A stretch of DNA of 64,000 bases from Tribonema minus (taxonomy: Eukaryota > Sar > Xanthophyceae > Tribonematales > Tribonemataceae): positions 1,116,001 to 1,180,000 of the forward strand of contig JAFCMP010000113.1 of the NCBI GenBank assembly GCA_017506865.1, written 5' to 3'. Position numbers and translations under genes: made by a program. Within the stretch, counting starts at the first letter, position 1. Each line of letters begins with the position of its first letter. This document shows, in pieces, positions 55,501 through 62,071 of this stretch. Below the pieces are notes generated by a model that was not told the DNA's origin, made no database searches, and saw only the letters and a program-made list of their open reading frames with translations.

Positions 55501-56597
55501 GTATGTGCTGTCGGGTCTGCATGTGAGGATGCCATGTGGATACAGCACCTACTGTTTGTGAGCCATCGCAGGAGCACACCGCCTGACGTGAATGATGATC
55601 TGGCAAGTCAACTCTTGATGTTCGCAGTTGCAAGACCAAGCAGTTGCGTTGTCACCTTTGGTGGACTGTGCTCACGACCCCGACTCTACTCCGCAGAGCT
55701 GGCACCCATCACTCTACGCCTCAGGCTCTCAGACTCTGCGGAGCGTTGACACCCTCCAAATGACTCCAACCGCTTGCACGTCGGAGTTGGAGTCGCACGA
55801 TGACTTTGAGTATGGGCTGAGCACTCTCTGTAACTCTAATCTGACCGTCGTCTTAATCCTGACTTTGATCCTGGCGCAAACCCCCATCGTGCAGATGGAC
55901 TATCACATGCCGCGAATGAGCGGCAAGGATGCCATACTGAGAATACGCGCCGTGGAAAAGGAGCGGGGGCGGCCAAATGTACCCATCGCCGCGTACACAG
56001 CAGGTGAGCTACAAGTCGCCCTGGTGTAGCTCTAAGCCTAATGTTAGGGTTTGATGTGACCCTCCGCAACCAAGGAGGCGTTGGCTGTGCTGTATTTCCT
56101 GCCCCAGTGCTAGGGTTACATGTGACGACATGTGTGTTATGCAAGCAGTGTTTTGGCCTGTCAGCAGTGGTCACATTGGCGGAGTTGCCGATCAGTTGCA
56201 AACAGCAGTCACAGGAGAGAGCAGGGCCAGAGCCCTAGCTGCGCGTTGGCAATGATGCTGTACGATCAGCCTGGCATATAATAGTGTGGGTTCCGTCAGT
56301 GTTTGTACCAGACATCATACCTTCCAGCACACGCCGTGCTGCCCTGAGATGTTGCTGGGGTCATGTGTAATTGCCGCATCTCTGCTCACCTTAATAGGCG
56401 CAACGACACATTGCAGCGCATGGCCTGAATGCCATCTGTGTACCGCAAACCTGTGCGCGCGCGCCGCAGACCTATCGGATGTGTCCAAGGCAGTGCTGCT
56501 CAACGCCGGCGCCAGCGTCGTGATACCCAAGCCTACCCCCGCGGGCCTGCTGGAGACCACCATACAGCAGATGGTGGGACAGTTTGCGCAGCCATGA
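38513..56597 (+). CDS. Biliverdin-type phytochrome hybrid histidine kinase (PAS-GAF-PHY-HisKA-HATPase-REC), 16 exons
   Basis: Exons: 38513-38761, 40468-40695, 41292-41533, 42286-42460, 43741-43962, 44537-44739, 45655-45952, 46795-46979, 47788-48202, 48730-48833, 49875-50021, 50953-51121, 53930-54165, 55224-55311, 55895-56003, 56470-56597; all phases agree, giving about 1,065 residues. PAS: STCDRERLHEIGAIQRIG, with Cys11 in the bacteriophytochrome chromophore position. GAF: YDRGMVYRFRDD, FPAGDIP, then LRAVSKVHVAYLRNMGV, which has valine where plant phytochromes carry their bilin cysteine. PHY tongue: WGGNP and QPRRSFEMY. Kinase: H-box MSHELRTPFHG (His about 598), N-box QNLLNNAIKFT, G1 VEDTGPGV, G2 QGTGLGL. 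Receiver: VFIVDDSRINV, phospho-acceptor Asp989 in LMDYHMP, and the conserved lysine in VIPKP. It should sense red/far-red light and signal by His-Asp phosphorelay. Introns 4 and 9 use GC donors. Diatom and brown-algal phytochromes share this architecture. Confidence 0.93.
38711..38880 (+). repeat. Echo of phytochrome exon 1's 3' edge and donor (2 copies)
   Basis: The end of exon 1, aaggacctgcaggagctgct through gtgcagcag|gtgagg, is repeated 118 bases later with one or two changes and an intact GTGAGG donor at about 38881. Confidence 0.9.
39672..39714 (+). repeat. Degenerate telomere-type tract in phytochrome intron 1
   Basis: A run of TTAGGG, TCAGGG and CTAGGG variants; about seven units. Confidence 0.7.
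40628..40990 (+). repeat. Echoes of phytochrome exon 2's 3' edge (3 copies)
   Basis: The block ctgtgctgctccgtggtcgc ... ctggaggacgctcag of the real exon (ending 40695) recurs at 40768-40829 and 40923-40988. The third copy keeps a GT donor; the second has lost it (ctcagttac). Confidence 0.9.
41130..41225 (+). repeat. Partial echo of phytochrome exon 3's 5' half
   Basis: cgctgccacgagcggtccat with cgcgacgtgaacaatcaa here mirrors ccactgccacgaccgcagcg with cgcgacgtcaatacccaa inside the real exon at about 41355-41402. A telomere-type piece (ttagggttaggg) sits between the two copies at about 41239. Confidence 0.6.
41467..41885 (+). repeat. Echoes of phytochrome exon 3's 3' edge (4 copies, decaying)
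   Basis: ttctgcgacgccgtcatgga through catggtctacag|gtgattc at the real edge (41533) is repeated at 41577-41640, then more weakly at about 41680-41775 and 41845-41880. Copies share a trailing (ttcatg/attcat)-rich spacer. Confidence 0.85.
42379..43400 (+). repeat. Echoes of phytochrome exon 4's 3' edge with GC donor (5 copies)
   Basis: The block ctgttcatgctcaacgggct with cggctcatccacgacac and the end ag|gcaag is present at the real edge (42460) and again ending near 42640, 42763, 42968 and 43385. All five keep the GC donor form ag|gcaag; several extensions read gcaagt, a better match to the GC-donor consensus than the real edge. Confidence 0.88.
43085..43300 (+). repeat. Dispersed repeat element, copy 3 (about 200 bp)
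   Basis: Nearly the same as 54990-55195: catgcctcgaacgctaaaag, then cacacagaagtctttttga, then ctgcagcagcggcgaccacg and cttgcggctaaccatccctt, ending near ttttgattcgtttt. No protein is encoded. A short fragment (copy 2) lies at 42515-42550. Confidence 0.8.
43556..43597 (+). repeat. (CG)n/(CA)n dinucleotide microsatellite
   Basis: About six CG units run into about fourteen CA units, in phytochrome intron 4. Confidence 0.9.
43910..44085 (+). repeat. Echo of phytochrome exon 5's 3' edge (2 copies)
   Basis: tcgtacacgtcgcccgtgtc with gccaagcgtcgagcagcg in the exon is repeated at about 44020-44085 as tcgtatacgtcgcctgtgtc with gccgagcgtcaagcagcg. The donor is not preserved in the copy. Confidence 0.8.
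44680..45070 (+). repeat. Echoes of phytochrome exon 6's 3' edge (3 copies)
   Basis: gctgctggcagtgctcgaca ... gcaacgacatatctgccag at the real edge (44739) recurs ending at about 44895 and 45066. The later copies have lost the GT donor (ccagatg, ccaggca). Confidence 0.88.
45338..45720 (+). repeat. Echoes of phytochrome exon 7's 5' edge and acceptor (3 copies)
   Basis: ag|ctatggcgacaagaccatag at about 45344 and ag|ctacagcgacaataccatag at about 45520 precede the real ag|ctacggcgacaagaccatag at 45655. Each copy keeps a pyrimidine-rich acceptor. Confidence 0.9.
45855..46150 (+). repeat. Echo of phytochrome exon 7's 3' edge (2 copies)
   Basis: aaactgccttttctggatgg through gagtccaag|gtacaa (real edge 45952) is repeated about 188 bases later with an intact GTACAA donor at about 46141. 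Confidence 0.9.
46905..47405 (+). repeat. Echoes of phytochrome exon 8's 3' edge encoding the kinase H-box (4 copies)
   Basis: gcatggagagccacaaggcg through cacatgagccacgagctgcg|gtgagt is present at 46913-46981, 47056-47125, 47177-47244 and about 47338-47404. Reading them in frame gives MSHELR, MSHELQ, MSHALR and MSHELR. Spacers are (ttcatgatcgtgaaca)-rich. Confidence 0.9.
48946..48966 (+). repeat. Short telomere-type tract
   Basis: ctagggttagggctagggtc in phytochrome intron 10. Confidence 0.7.
48992..49200 (+). repeat. Near-perfect tandem duplication, about 100 bp
   Basis: tgctttgggatcgaagtagg through catgtgatcatacaag occurs twice back to back with almost no change. It is intronic and non-coding. 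Confidence 0.92.
50488..50520 (-). repeat. Telomere-type tract (CCCTAA)n
   Basis: Five clean units in phytochrome intron 11; more degenerate tracts lie nearby at 50264-50284, 50388-50418, 50818-50848 and 50884-50950. Confidence 0.9.
50781..50980 (+). repeat. Echoes of phytochrome exon 12's acceptor and start, alternating with telomere-type DNA (3 copies)
   Basis: ag|accataccatcagctgtaat at 50789, ag|gccataccaccagctgtcgt at 50858 and the real ag|gccataccatcagctgtcat at 50953. Between them are taacctaactctaaccctaa and taaccctaatttcaccctca stretches. Confidence 0.9.
51290..52205. mobile_element. Probable non-autonomous DNA element with long inverted repeats, in phytochrome intron 12
   Basis: Inner inverted repeat: about 51419-51462 (gtaccgtcttgtcgataatt ... 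tcactggacggctttt) against about 51962-52003 (aaaagccgtccagtgacctt ... caagacggtatac). Outside it, a direct repeat: catactagatgcttcagtac at 51318 and cataccagatgcttcagtac at 52072. The interior has no domain. Confidence 0.6.
52480..52505 (+). repeat. Degenerate echo of phytochrome exon 12's 3' edge
   Basis: gccactgctgacagttcag|gtg resembles the real gccgctgctgccagttcag|gtg at 51121. It stands alone 1.4 kb downstream, beyond the inverted-repeat element. Confidence 0.5.
52978..53862. mobile_element. Probable DNA transposon remnant with terminal inverted repeats, in phytochrome intron 12
   Basis: The left end atttcagagatggcgcg (about 52981) is matched in reverse complement by cgcgccatctccgatat (about 53836). 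Further inside, acttgttgcaccggt at about 53132 is matched by accggtgcaacaagt at about 53817. The length is about 885 bases. There is no intact transposase; short open frames exist but carry no recognisable domain. Confidence 0.6.
54990..55195 (+). repeat. Dispersed repeat element, copy 4 (about 200 bp)
   Basis: Same element as 43085-43300: catgcctcgaatgcgataga, cacagaagtcttttgactac, gcagcagcggcgaccacag and cttgcggctaaccatccctt. It ends 29 bases before exon 14 of the phytochrome. Confidence 0.8.
55285..55445 (+). repeat. Echo of phytochrome exon 14's 3' edge with telomere-type spacers
   Basis: gtgctgcacgccatactg|gtgcg (real edge 55311) is followed by gggttagggttaggac, then gtgctgcacaccatactgga, then a second and longer TTAGGG-variant tract at 55380-55442. 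Confidence 0.85.
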
Positions 56598-57634
56598 CAT
56601 GGCTCGTGCGCACCGCCGCCGCCGGCTTGCGCGGGGGGGGGGGGGGTTCGCCGCTCCCCCCCATGTACAGAATCATGACGCCTGTGAATGTCGCGCTGTT
56701 GGATGTGTGCTGCGTCGCGTCAGCGCAGTTCCACCACTGCGCGGAGCGGTGTCCATAGCTACCACCGTGGTGGATATTGGCCCCTCTTTCAGCGTCATGC
56801 CCCCCCCCCCCACCCACCCCGTCACTCCTCACCCCCCCCCCCACCCCCGCCGCCAAGCTGCTCAGCGAGCCACAGTGGTGGACTGGCCCCCTCTTGCAGC
56901 GACCCCCCCCCCCCCGTTCTGACCAGTCACAGCCTACATAAGGGCGCCCATGCTGTGGCGCGTTTGCCCTTTTTTGCAGTCATGTATTCCCCGTTGCGGT
57001 GTATTTTTTTATGAGAGACGCACTCCCCGTGCTCTTCGATACCAGGGCTACTCGCGCGCCAGAATAAAACGCGCCGCGACTCGCGACCACTTGCTGGCTC
57101 CGAGCTGATCAGGCAGCGTATCCCGCCTTTAGTGCAAGGGTAAGGGGGCGGCGGTGGCTCCCGCTGGTTACCGCAGTAGTGTCAGAACCAGAAGTGCATG
57201 TGTATGTTGCGGCTCTTTGGGGGCACATGGCTCATGTCAGGAAAGCTGATGATCACCTCCTGGGGGAACTGCCGTCGTAGACAGCTTCACACAACACACG
57301 CACGCGCGCCTGTTGCATATACATAAATGTGTTGTCGCCGTGTGCCTTTCTGCGCAGTGCTCGGTACTTCAAGGTTCACATGCCGTTGTTGCAAGCCTAC
57401 TGAGGCGTGTTGCTGCTGCTCACTGCGGTGCATTCTGTGCATGCATATTTGCAAGCGACTGCCACCAGCGTTAGGGCGCGCTTATGATCATTGCCTGCGG
57501 GTCTCTGCCATTGAAACAGAAACAGAAACAACACGGGTGCATTTCAAGTTCAAGTTACACTTCAAAAAAAAAAAGTGTAACGGAAAGATAAGATCGATCA
57601 GTTTGACGCCGAAGTGAACCTGGCTGCAGCAGCA
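56598..57634. other. Phytochrome 3' flank
   Basis: G-run at 56630-56647, several C-runs at 56800-56910, and an A-run near 57570. Short frames here lack domains. Confidence 0.4.
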
Positions 57635-58553
57635 ATGCGCTGCTGCGTCTTGCTCATTGCTGTGCTGCTGGCACTGCTGGTGGATGGCCTGACGAAAGCA
57701 AGTGAGGACAGCCAATGGTTAGCTGAAGCCCAGCCAGCGGCAGGTTGGTGTCTGGCCAATCGTCTGGCCATGCTTTGCTTTACATGTGTGTTCAGTTCGT
57801 CATCAACTTCTGCCAAGTCTCGCATGGGGTTGCTGCTTGCGCATGCAGTCAGTTAAAAGCATGGTGCTTTTACAACGAGTCTCAGTACCGTGATCCTGTT
57901 GAACTTTCGATGTGTGTGCCGGGTTTGCGGAGATCCGATTTGTTCCAGTATAAGCGAAAGTCTGTCGACGCAATGCCTTGTTCTGCTCTGCACCAGGAGA
58001 AGAATCGGAAGTGGTCTCGGCAGGGAAAGAGCCATGTTCGAATGAGCCGGCAGACCCGCAACTAGCTGCACGAGGCACCAAAGGCGAAGCAGATCAACAG
58101 CAGCCACTACACATGGTACTGGTACCTAAAGGACTCGAAGACACAATGCAAGAGCAGCAGAGTATCGCTATCAACCAATCTGCAAGGTTACATGTTACAG
58201 GCAACGAGGCTGTTATGATGGCATCGACTGCAGCAACTGAACCCATCGCTTCTGATGCTTTCATGACAGAGGAGGTGGTTGACGTGTTAGCAGCGCATGT
58301 AGGCGATGGAGTGGGCGACAACACCGACAAAATCAGTGAAACCAGCAGCGGCAGCAGTGACGGCAATGGCAGCAGCGACAGCAGTGGCGCCGCTGCCGGC
58401 TTTGCCAGCTACATCGGCAGCAGCAGTGACAGAAGCAGCAGCGGCGGCGGCGGCGACAGCAGCAGCGGTGGTGGCGAGGGGCTTGCTGACTCAACGCCCT
58501 CGGTCACTGGAGGTGACTCGTTCAGCAGCAGCTCGAGCGGCAGTGGTCAGTGA
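57635..58553 (+). CDS. Possible secreted, Ser/Gly-rich protein (exon structure unresolved)
   Basis: An ATG at 57635 opens MRCCVLLIAVLLALLVDGLT, a convincing signal peptide. It is followed by ASEDSQWLAEAQPAAG and a GTTGGT donor candidate at 57744. Downstream, a different frame encodes WCFYNESQYRDPVELSMCVP (57855-57920). A third, ending in TGA-less TAG at about 58552, is very rich in Ser and Gly (ETSSGSSDGNGSSDSSGAA) with a SATEPIASDAFMTEEVVDV-like acidic stretch. No combination of splice sites that I tried joins all three cleanly. If real, it is an extracellular or cell-wall protein; the low-complexity tail gives no function. Confidence 0.3.
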
Positions 58554-58664
58554 CTAGCTGAGGACAGCGTTGACAGTGATGCAGATCATCCATTGCGCTT
58601 GTTCTGGCCGCCAGAGAGCATCTGCAGAATGCACCAGCATCTCACTTTGCGTGCGTATGAAAAC

Positions 58665-58730
58665 GAATCAAAGGATCGTAGAGCTCTGGGTGACACGGGA
58701 TGATTAGCCGCAAGTGCCTTCCATATTAGG
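58665..58730 (-). repeat. Dispersed repeat element, copy 5 (partial)
   Basis: gatcgtagagctctgggtga and gattagccgcaagtgccttcc, in the same orientation as copy 1. Confidence 0.7.
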
Positions 58731-58965
58731 CACATTCGACGGGCACGTACAACCTCATCAAGCGTGAGTCGGTGCAGATGACAGTGCTCTCAATTCTAGG
58801 TGTGCACTGTAGCTACATTGTGACAAGACAGCACTGGAGTAGTCTGCTAGGCCATTGGTGCACTGTGCCAACAGCTTGCATTGCATGCATGGTTGCCAGG
58901 GCAGACGGGCTTCTCTGATGTGTGAGACAGGCCGATGCAGCCATTGAGATAGAAATCCACCAAGG

Positions 58966-59024
58966 GTTGGGGTTAGGGTTAGGGTTCGGGTTAGGGTTAG
59001 GGTTAGGGTTAGGGTTAGGGTTAG
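58966..59024 (+). repeat. Longest interstitial telomere-type tract in the window
   Basis: About nine TTAGGG units with one TTCGGG variant, in the intergenic region upstream of 59380. Confidence 0.95.
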
Positions 59025-59379
59025 CTTGCTCAGACAGACCAGCAGTGATGCAGTGCAGTGCTTTTCACTGCGAATGAGAAGCATTGTACCAGCATCCAGC
59101 CAGGGGCGTGAGAATGGTTTTGGCACTGCAACATGTAACGTCACGTGCCGCATCGCACAGCATGATGCTGCAGCTGGAGCACTGCTTTCCTGCGCTTCAT
59201 CAATGAGCTCAATCACGGCTGTCGGTGCCTCAGCATGAGTCCCATTCTGCCGACAACACAAGTAGTGCATGTGTGCGCAACATTGGAACCTGCAGTCCCC
59301 ACGCCGCCTCTTCAACTTGTAGTTGAGCATCCCACAAACATAGTGCAGAACACATACATAGTGCAGCATACAAAGGTAT

Positions 59380-60498
59380 ATGAGCTCTGACCCTCACGCC
59401 GACAAGAACGTTGCTGGCCCTTTGTCAACAGGTGATGAAAGCGATGACACTGTTGAAGTCGCGGCACACCGCGCAGCACGCCGCCTGGCCCAGCGCATGA
59501 AGCTGCAGCGGCGGCGGCGCCTGCAGCTGACAGAAGTCGCCGTGGAGCCGTCCTCGTACATTGAAAGTGGCACCGCCATCACCGTGGACGTGACCTTCAC
59601 ACCCAGCATTCAGCTCAAGTCCGGCAGCACCGTCGAGGTAGTCTTCTCACCGCTGAGCGTGGTGAGTTCCTGGGGGGGCGCCGTCCTTGCCCCCCTCCCC
59701 GACACGCCCACATGGCACACCACTGGGGTCACCGCCGCTCACACGCCATCCGTCCCATGGACACTGAGCACAAACACGGATGCCGTCGCCGACACGAGCA
59801 CAGCGACCGTCGTCGTCAACGACGTCATCCCCGGGGGCAGCGTCATTCAGTTCACGCTCGCCAACGTCAACAATCCGGCCGCTGGCGTGAGCATCGTCTC
59901 CTTCAAGACGTTCCACCCGAGCTTCCCCACCAAGCCCAGCAACGTCGCGGATCTCAACAACATGCCGGCGGGGTGGATGGTCGTGCCGTCGGGCGGTGCC
60001 GGCACGACTCCTACGTTAACCGGCCTCGAGGCTGCGCCGCTGCTGTACATCTACTACAGCGGCAAGAGCCAGGAGGGGCGCATGCACCCGCCATCCGCGG
60101 CGTCGGTCAAGCTGACCAATGCGATCCTCATCGGCGGCGTCAGCACCGTTGACAGCGCCGCGGCGACGCTCACGCCGCCGGGCAAGCTCGGCACGCTGCT
60201 GTTCGATGACACGGCCAAGATCGGCGGGCACTGGGACGCGGCAACCAACACTCTGACGCTGACGAAGAAGGGGGCGGCGGTGCCCACGTACGAGTTCCAG
60301 GCGGCGCTGCGCAGCGTCCGCTACCAGTGCGCGGAGGGCCTGAGCTACCTCGACGAGCCCAACCAGCACACGGAGAGGGTGACGATCACGGTGACCTTAA
60401 ACAGCGTCGTCAGCACGTCAGTGTGGCGCGACATCACGCTGCGGACCGTGGTGCGCGTGTACACCGATGCGTACCCTGGCCACATCGTCATCAAGTAG
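59380..60498 (+). CDS. Cadherin/VCBS-like beta-sandwich protein, intronless
   Basis: A single frame of 372 residues. After a basic, charged N-terminus (about residues 1-50, RRLAQRMKLQRRRRLQ) come Thr/Ser/Val-rich strands (VEPSSYIESGTAITVDVTFT, GGSVIQFTLANVNNPAAGVS). The C-terminal third has LLFDDTAKIGGHWDAATNTL followed by TLTKKGAAVPTYEFQAALRS and VRYQCAEG...ERVTITVTL. This matches the pattern of bacterial and algal cadherin-like/VCBS repeats (G-x-W/Y-D-x-x-x-x-x-L-T-L ... Y-Q-A-A-L-R-S-V-x-Y). Such domains usually sit in extracellular adhesion or surface proteins, but no signal peptide is visible at this start. The high GC and lack of introns resemble the other intronless genes in this window. 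Function is unknown. Confidence 0.7.
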   Translation: MSSDPHADKNVAGPLSTGDESDDTVEVAAHRAARRLAQRMKLQRRRRLQLTEVAVEPSSYIESGTAITVDVTFTPSIQLKSGSTVEVVFSPLSVVSSWGGAVLAPLPDTPTWHTTGVTAAHTPSVPWTLSTNTDAVADTSTATVVVNDVIPGGSVIQFTLANVNNPAAGVSIVSFKTFHPSFPTKPSNVADLNNMPAGWMVVPSGGAGTTPTLTGLEAAPLLYIYYSGKSQEGRMHPPSAASVKLTNAILIGGVSTVDSAAATLTPPGKLGTLLFDDTAKIGGHWDAATNTLTLTKKGAAVPTYEFQAALRSVRYQCAEGLSYLDEPNQHTERVTITVTLNSVVSTSVWRDITLRTVVRVYTDAYPGHIVIK

Positions 60499-62071
60499 AC
60501 AGCAGCAGCGCTGCGCCATTGTGTCACAGCGCTCAACAGGTGTCGGCGGCGGCAGCAGCAGCAGCAGGCTGTAAAGCAGGCACTCCTGGAGCCTGGAGGA
60601 CCGACTGCTCGTCAATGAGCAGCGGACAGTGAAGTGCAAGTTGAAGTGCTAGTTGCTGTACACACATCAGCACAGTCGCGCACACAAGAGGACTACTTTG
60701 AGTGTAGGCAAAGCGGAGCATGCCAGTGATGTGCCAATGCCTTCAGGCTGGCGCCCAGAGCGGCGGCGAATCCTGCCTGCAGTGCTGACGGCGGCAGCAG
60801 CAGGCGCAACGGTCGAGTGCCACATGGCTGCTGCAGCCAGCAAAAGCAGCCACTGCGGCATGGAAAAGTGTGGCGTAGCTAGCGGTGCAACATGCCTGCA
60901 GCAGTTGCAACATAGGCGCACACTGAGCCCAGCAACAGTGGCGTCCCGGCCTACTGAGCTATGACGCCAGCAGTTGCACGGTATGTATGACCACTTTGAA
61001 GAAGAAGGGGTATGTATGTACCACTGCCAATCAGGGGTAGGTATCACAGTTTAGGTAGCCATGCCCTGGCTGGCTGCGCATCAGCGCTCAACTTGCAGTG
61101 GCGCATAGTCAGGTAGCACATGAGCGTGGAAAAGCAAACACATGGTGACAGAGAACCCGAATGTTGCACGGGCGAGCGCATTGCCTGCGCATCTGTGTGT
61201 GCTGCTTATGTGTGTCTGCCCATTGTGGTCCGTTGTTGCAGCAGGTTCAAGGCTCTGGCGTGGTATGACACAGCCTCAGGCATCTTGTGCCCCAGAGTTT
61301 TAGTGGCGGTGCGCCTCATTGCTCCACACGTATTCCTGCTCATCCTGGTTTGCTTTGTCACTGTCATCACGGTTTGGCACTGCGATGACACTTACTTGGC
61401 AGGTTCGCTGCTCAGACCCGTATCCTCATTCTGTGCTATGTGTAATTTGCCTGCATGCTGCATATGCCACCAGCTGATTTGAATCAAGGGGACATCCACT
61501 CACCAGTAGACCCAGCGTACATGATCACAGGTTCAGCTAAACCACACTGCAAAGTTCACAATCGAGGTAAGGCCTATCTTTCAAGTACTTGGGATCAGAA
61601 TCTGCCTGTGTGCATTGCTGTAGCAGCACGTTTATCGCCTTTCACATCGCAGTATCAGCGCTGCCTATGGGAGCCAGACCGTCTGCATGTCGTCTGAGGT
61701 CAGTATGCATGCACTCAAATTTGAAGTTGAACTGCGAAGTATACGTCTTACACCTTGGCATTTTGGACCGCAAAACTAAAAAAAAAGGGACGCCTCTGCC
61801 TGTTGATGCTTACTTGTTGAGCTCTCCACAAGACTTGAAGCCGACACCATCTCGATGCAGAATAATCAGATCGAAGGCTGTCGTCGATTGCTCCAGCAGA
61901 AAGAATGAGTGCCATAAGCACCCTGCTCCATGTGACACACAACGGTGGACTTAATGCTAGCAATTTAGTTCTCCTCAAGCACACCAATCATGGAACAGGT
62001 AAAAGGCACGTTTGCGGACAGGCAGGCATGATGCACCACTCAGGTTGCTTGTCATAAACATGAGATGTGTG
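60499..62071. other. Intergenic stretch; no supported gene
   Basis: A plus-strand frame at 61120-61482 contains a hydrophobic stretch (APHVFLLILVCFVTVITVW) that could be a membrane segment, after a possible gttgcag acceptor at 61241, but it has no partner exons or family match. The rest holds nothing recognisable. Confidence 0.35.

Noticed and set aside
58966..59024. True chromosome end or fusion point
   Set aside because: The tract is short, interstitial, flanked by unique sequence, and only one of many tracts in both orientations.
61120..61482. Possible small membrane protein
   Set aside because: One hydrophobic stretch only, no family resemblance and no partner exons; left as a note in the intergenic entry.
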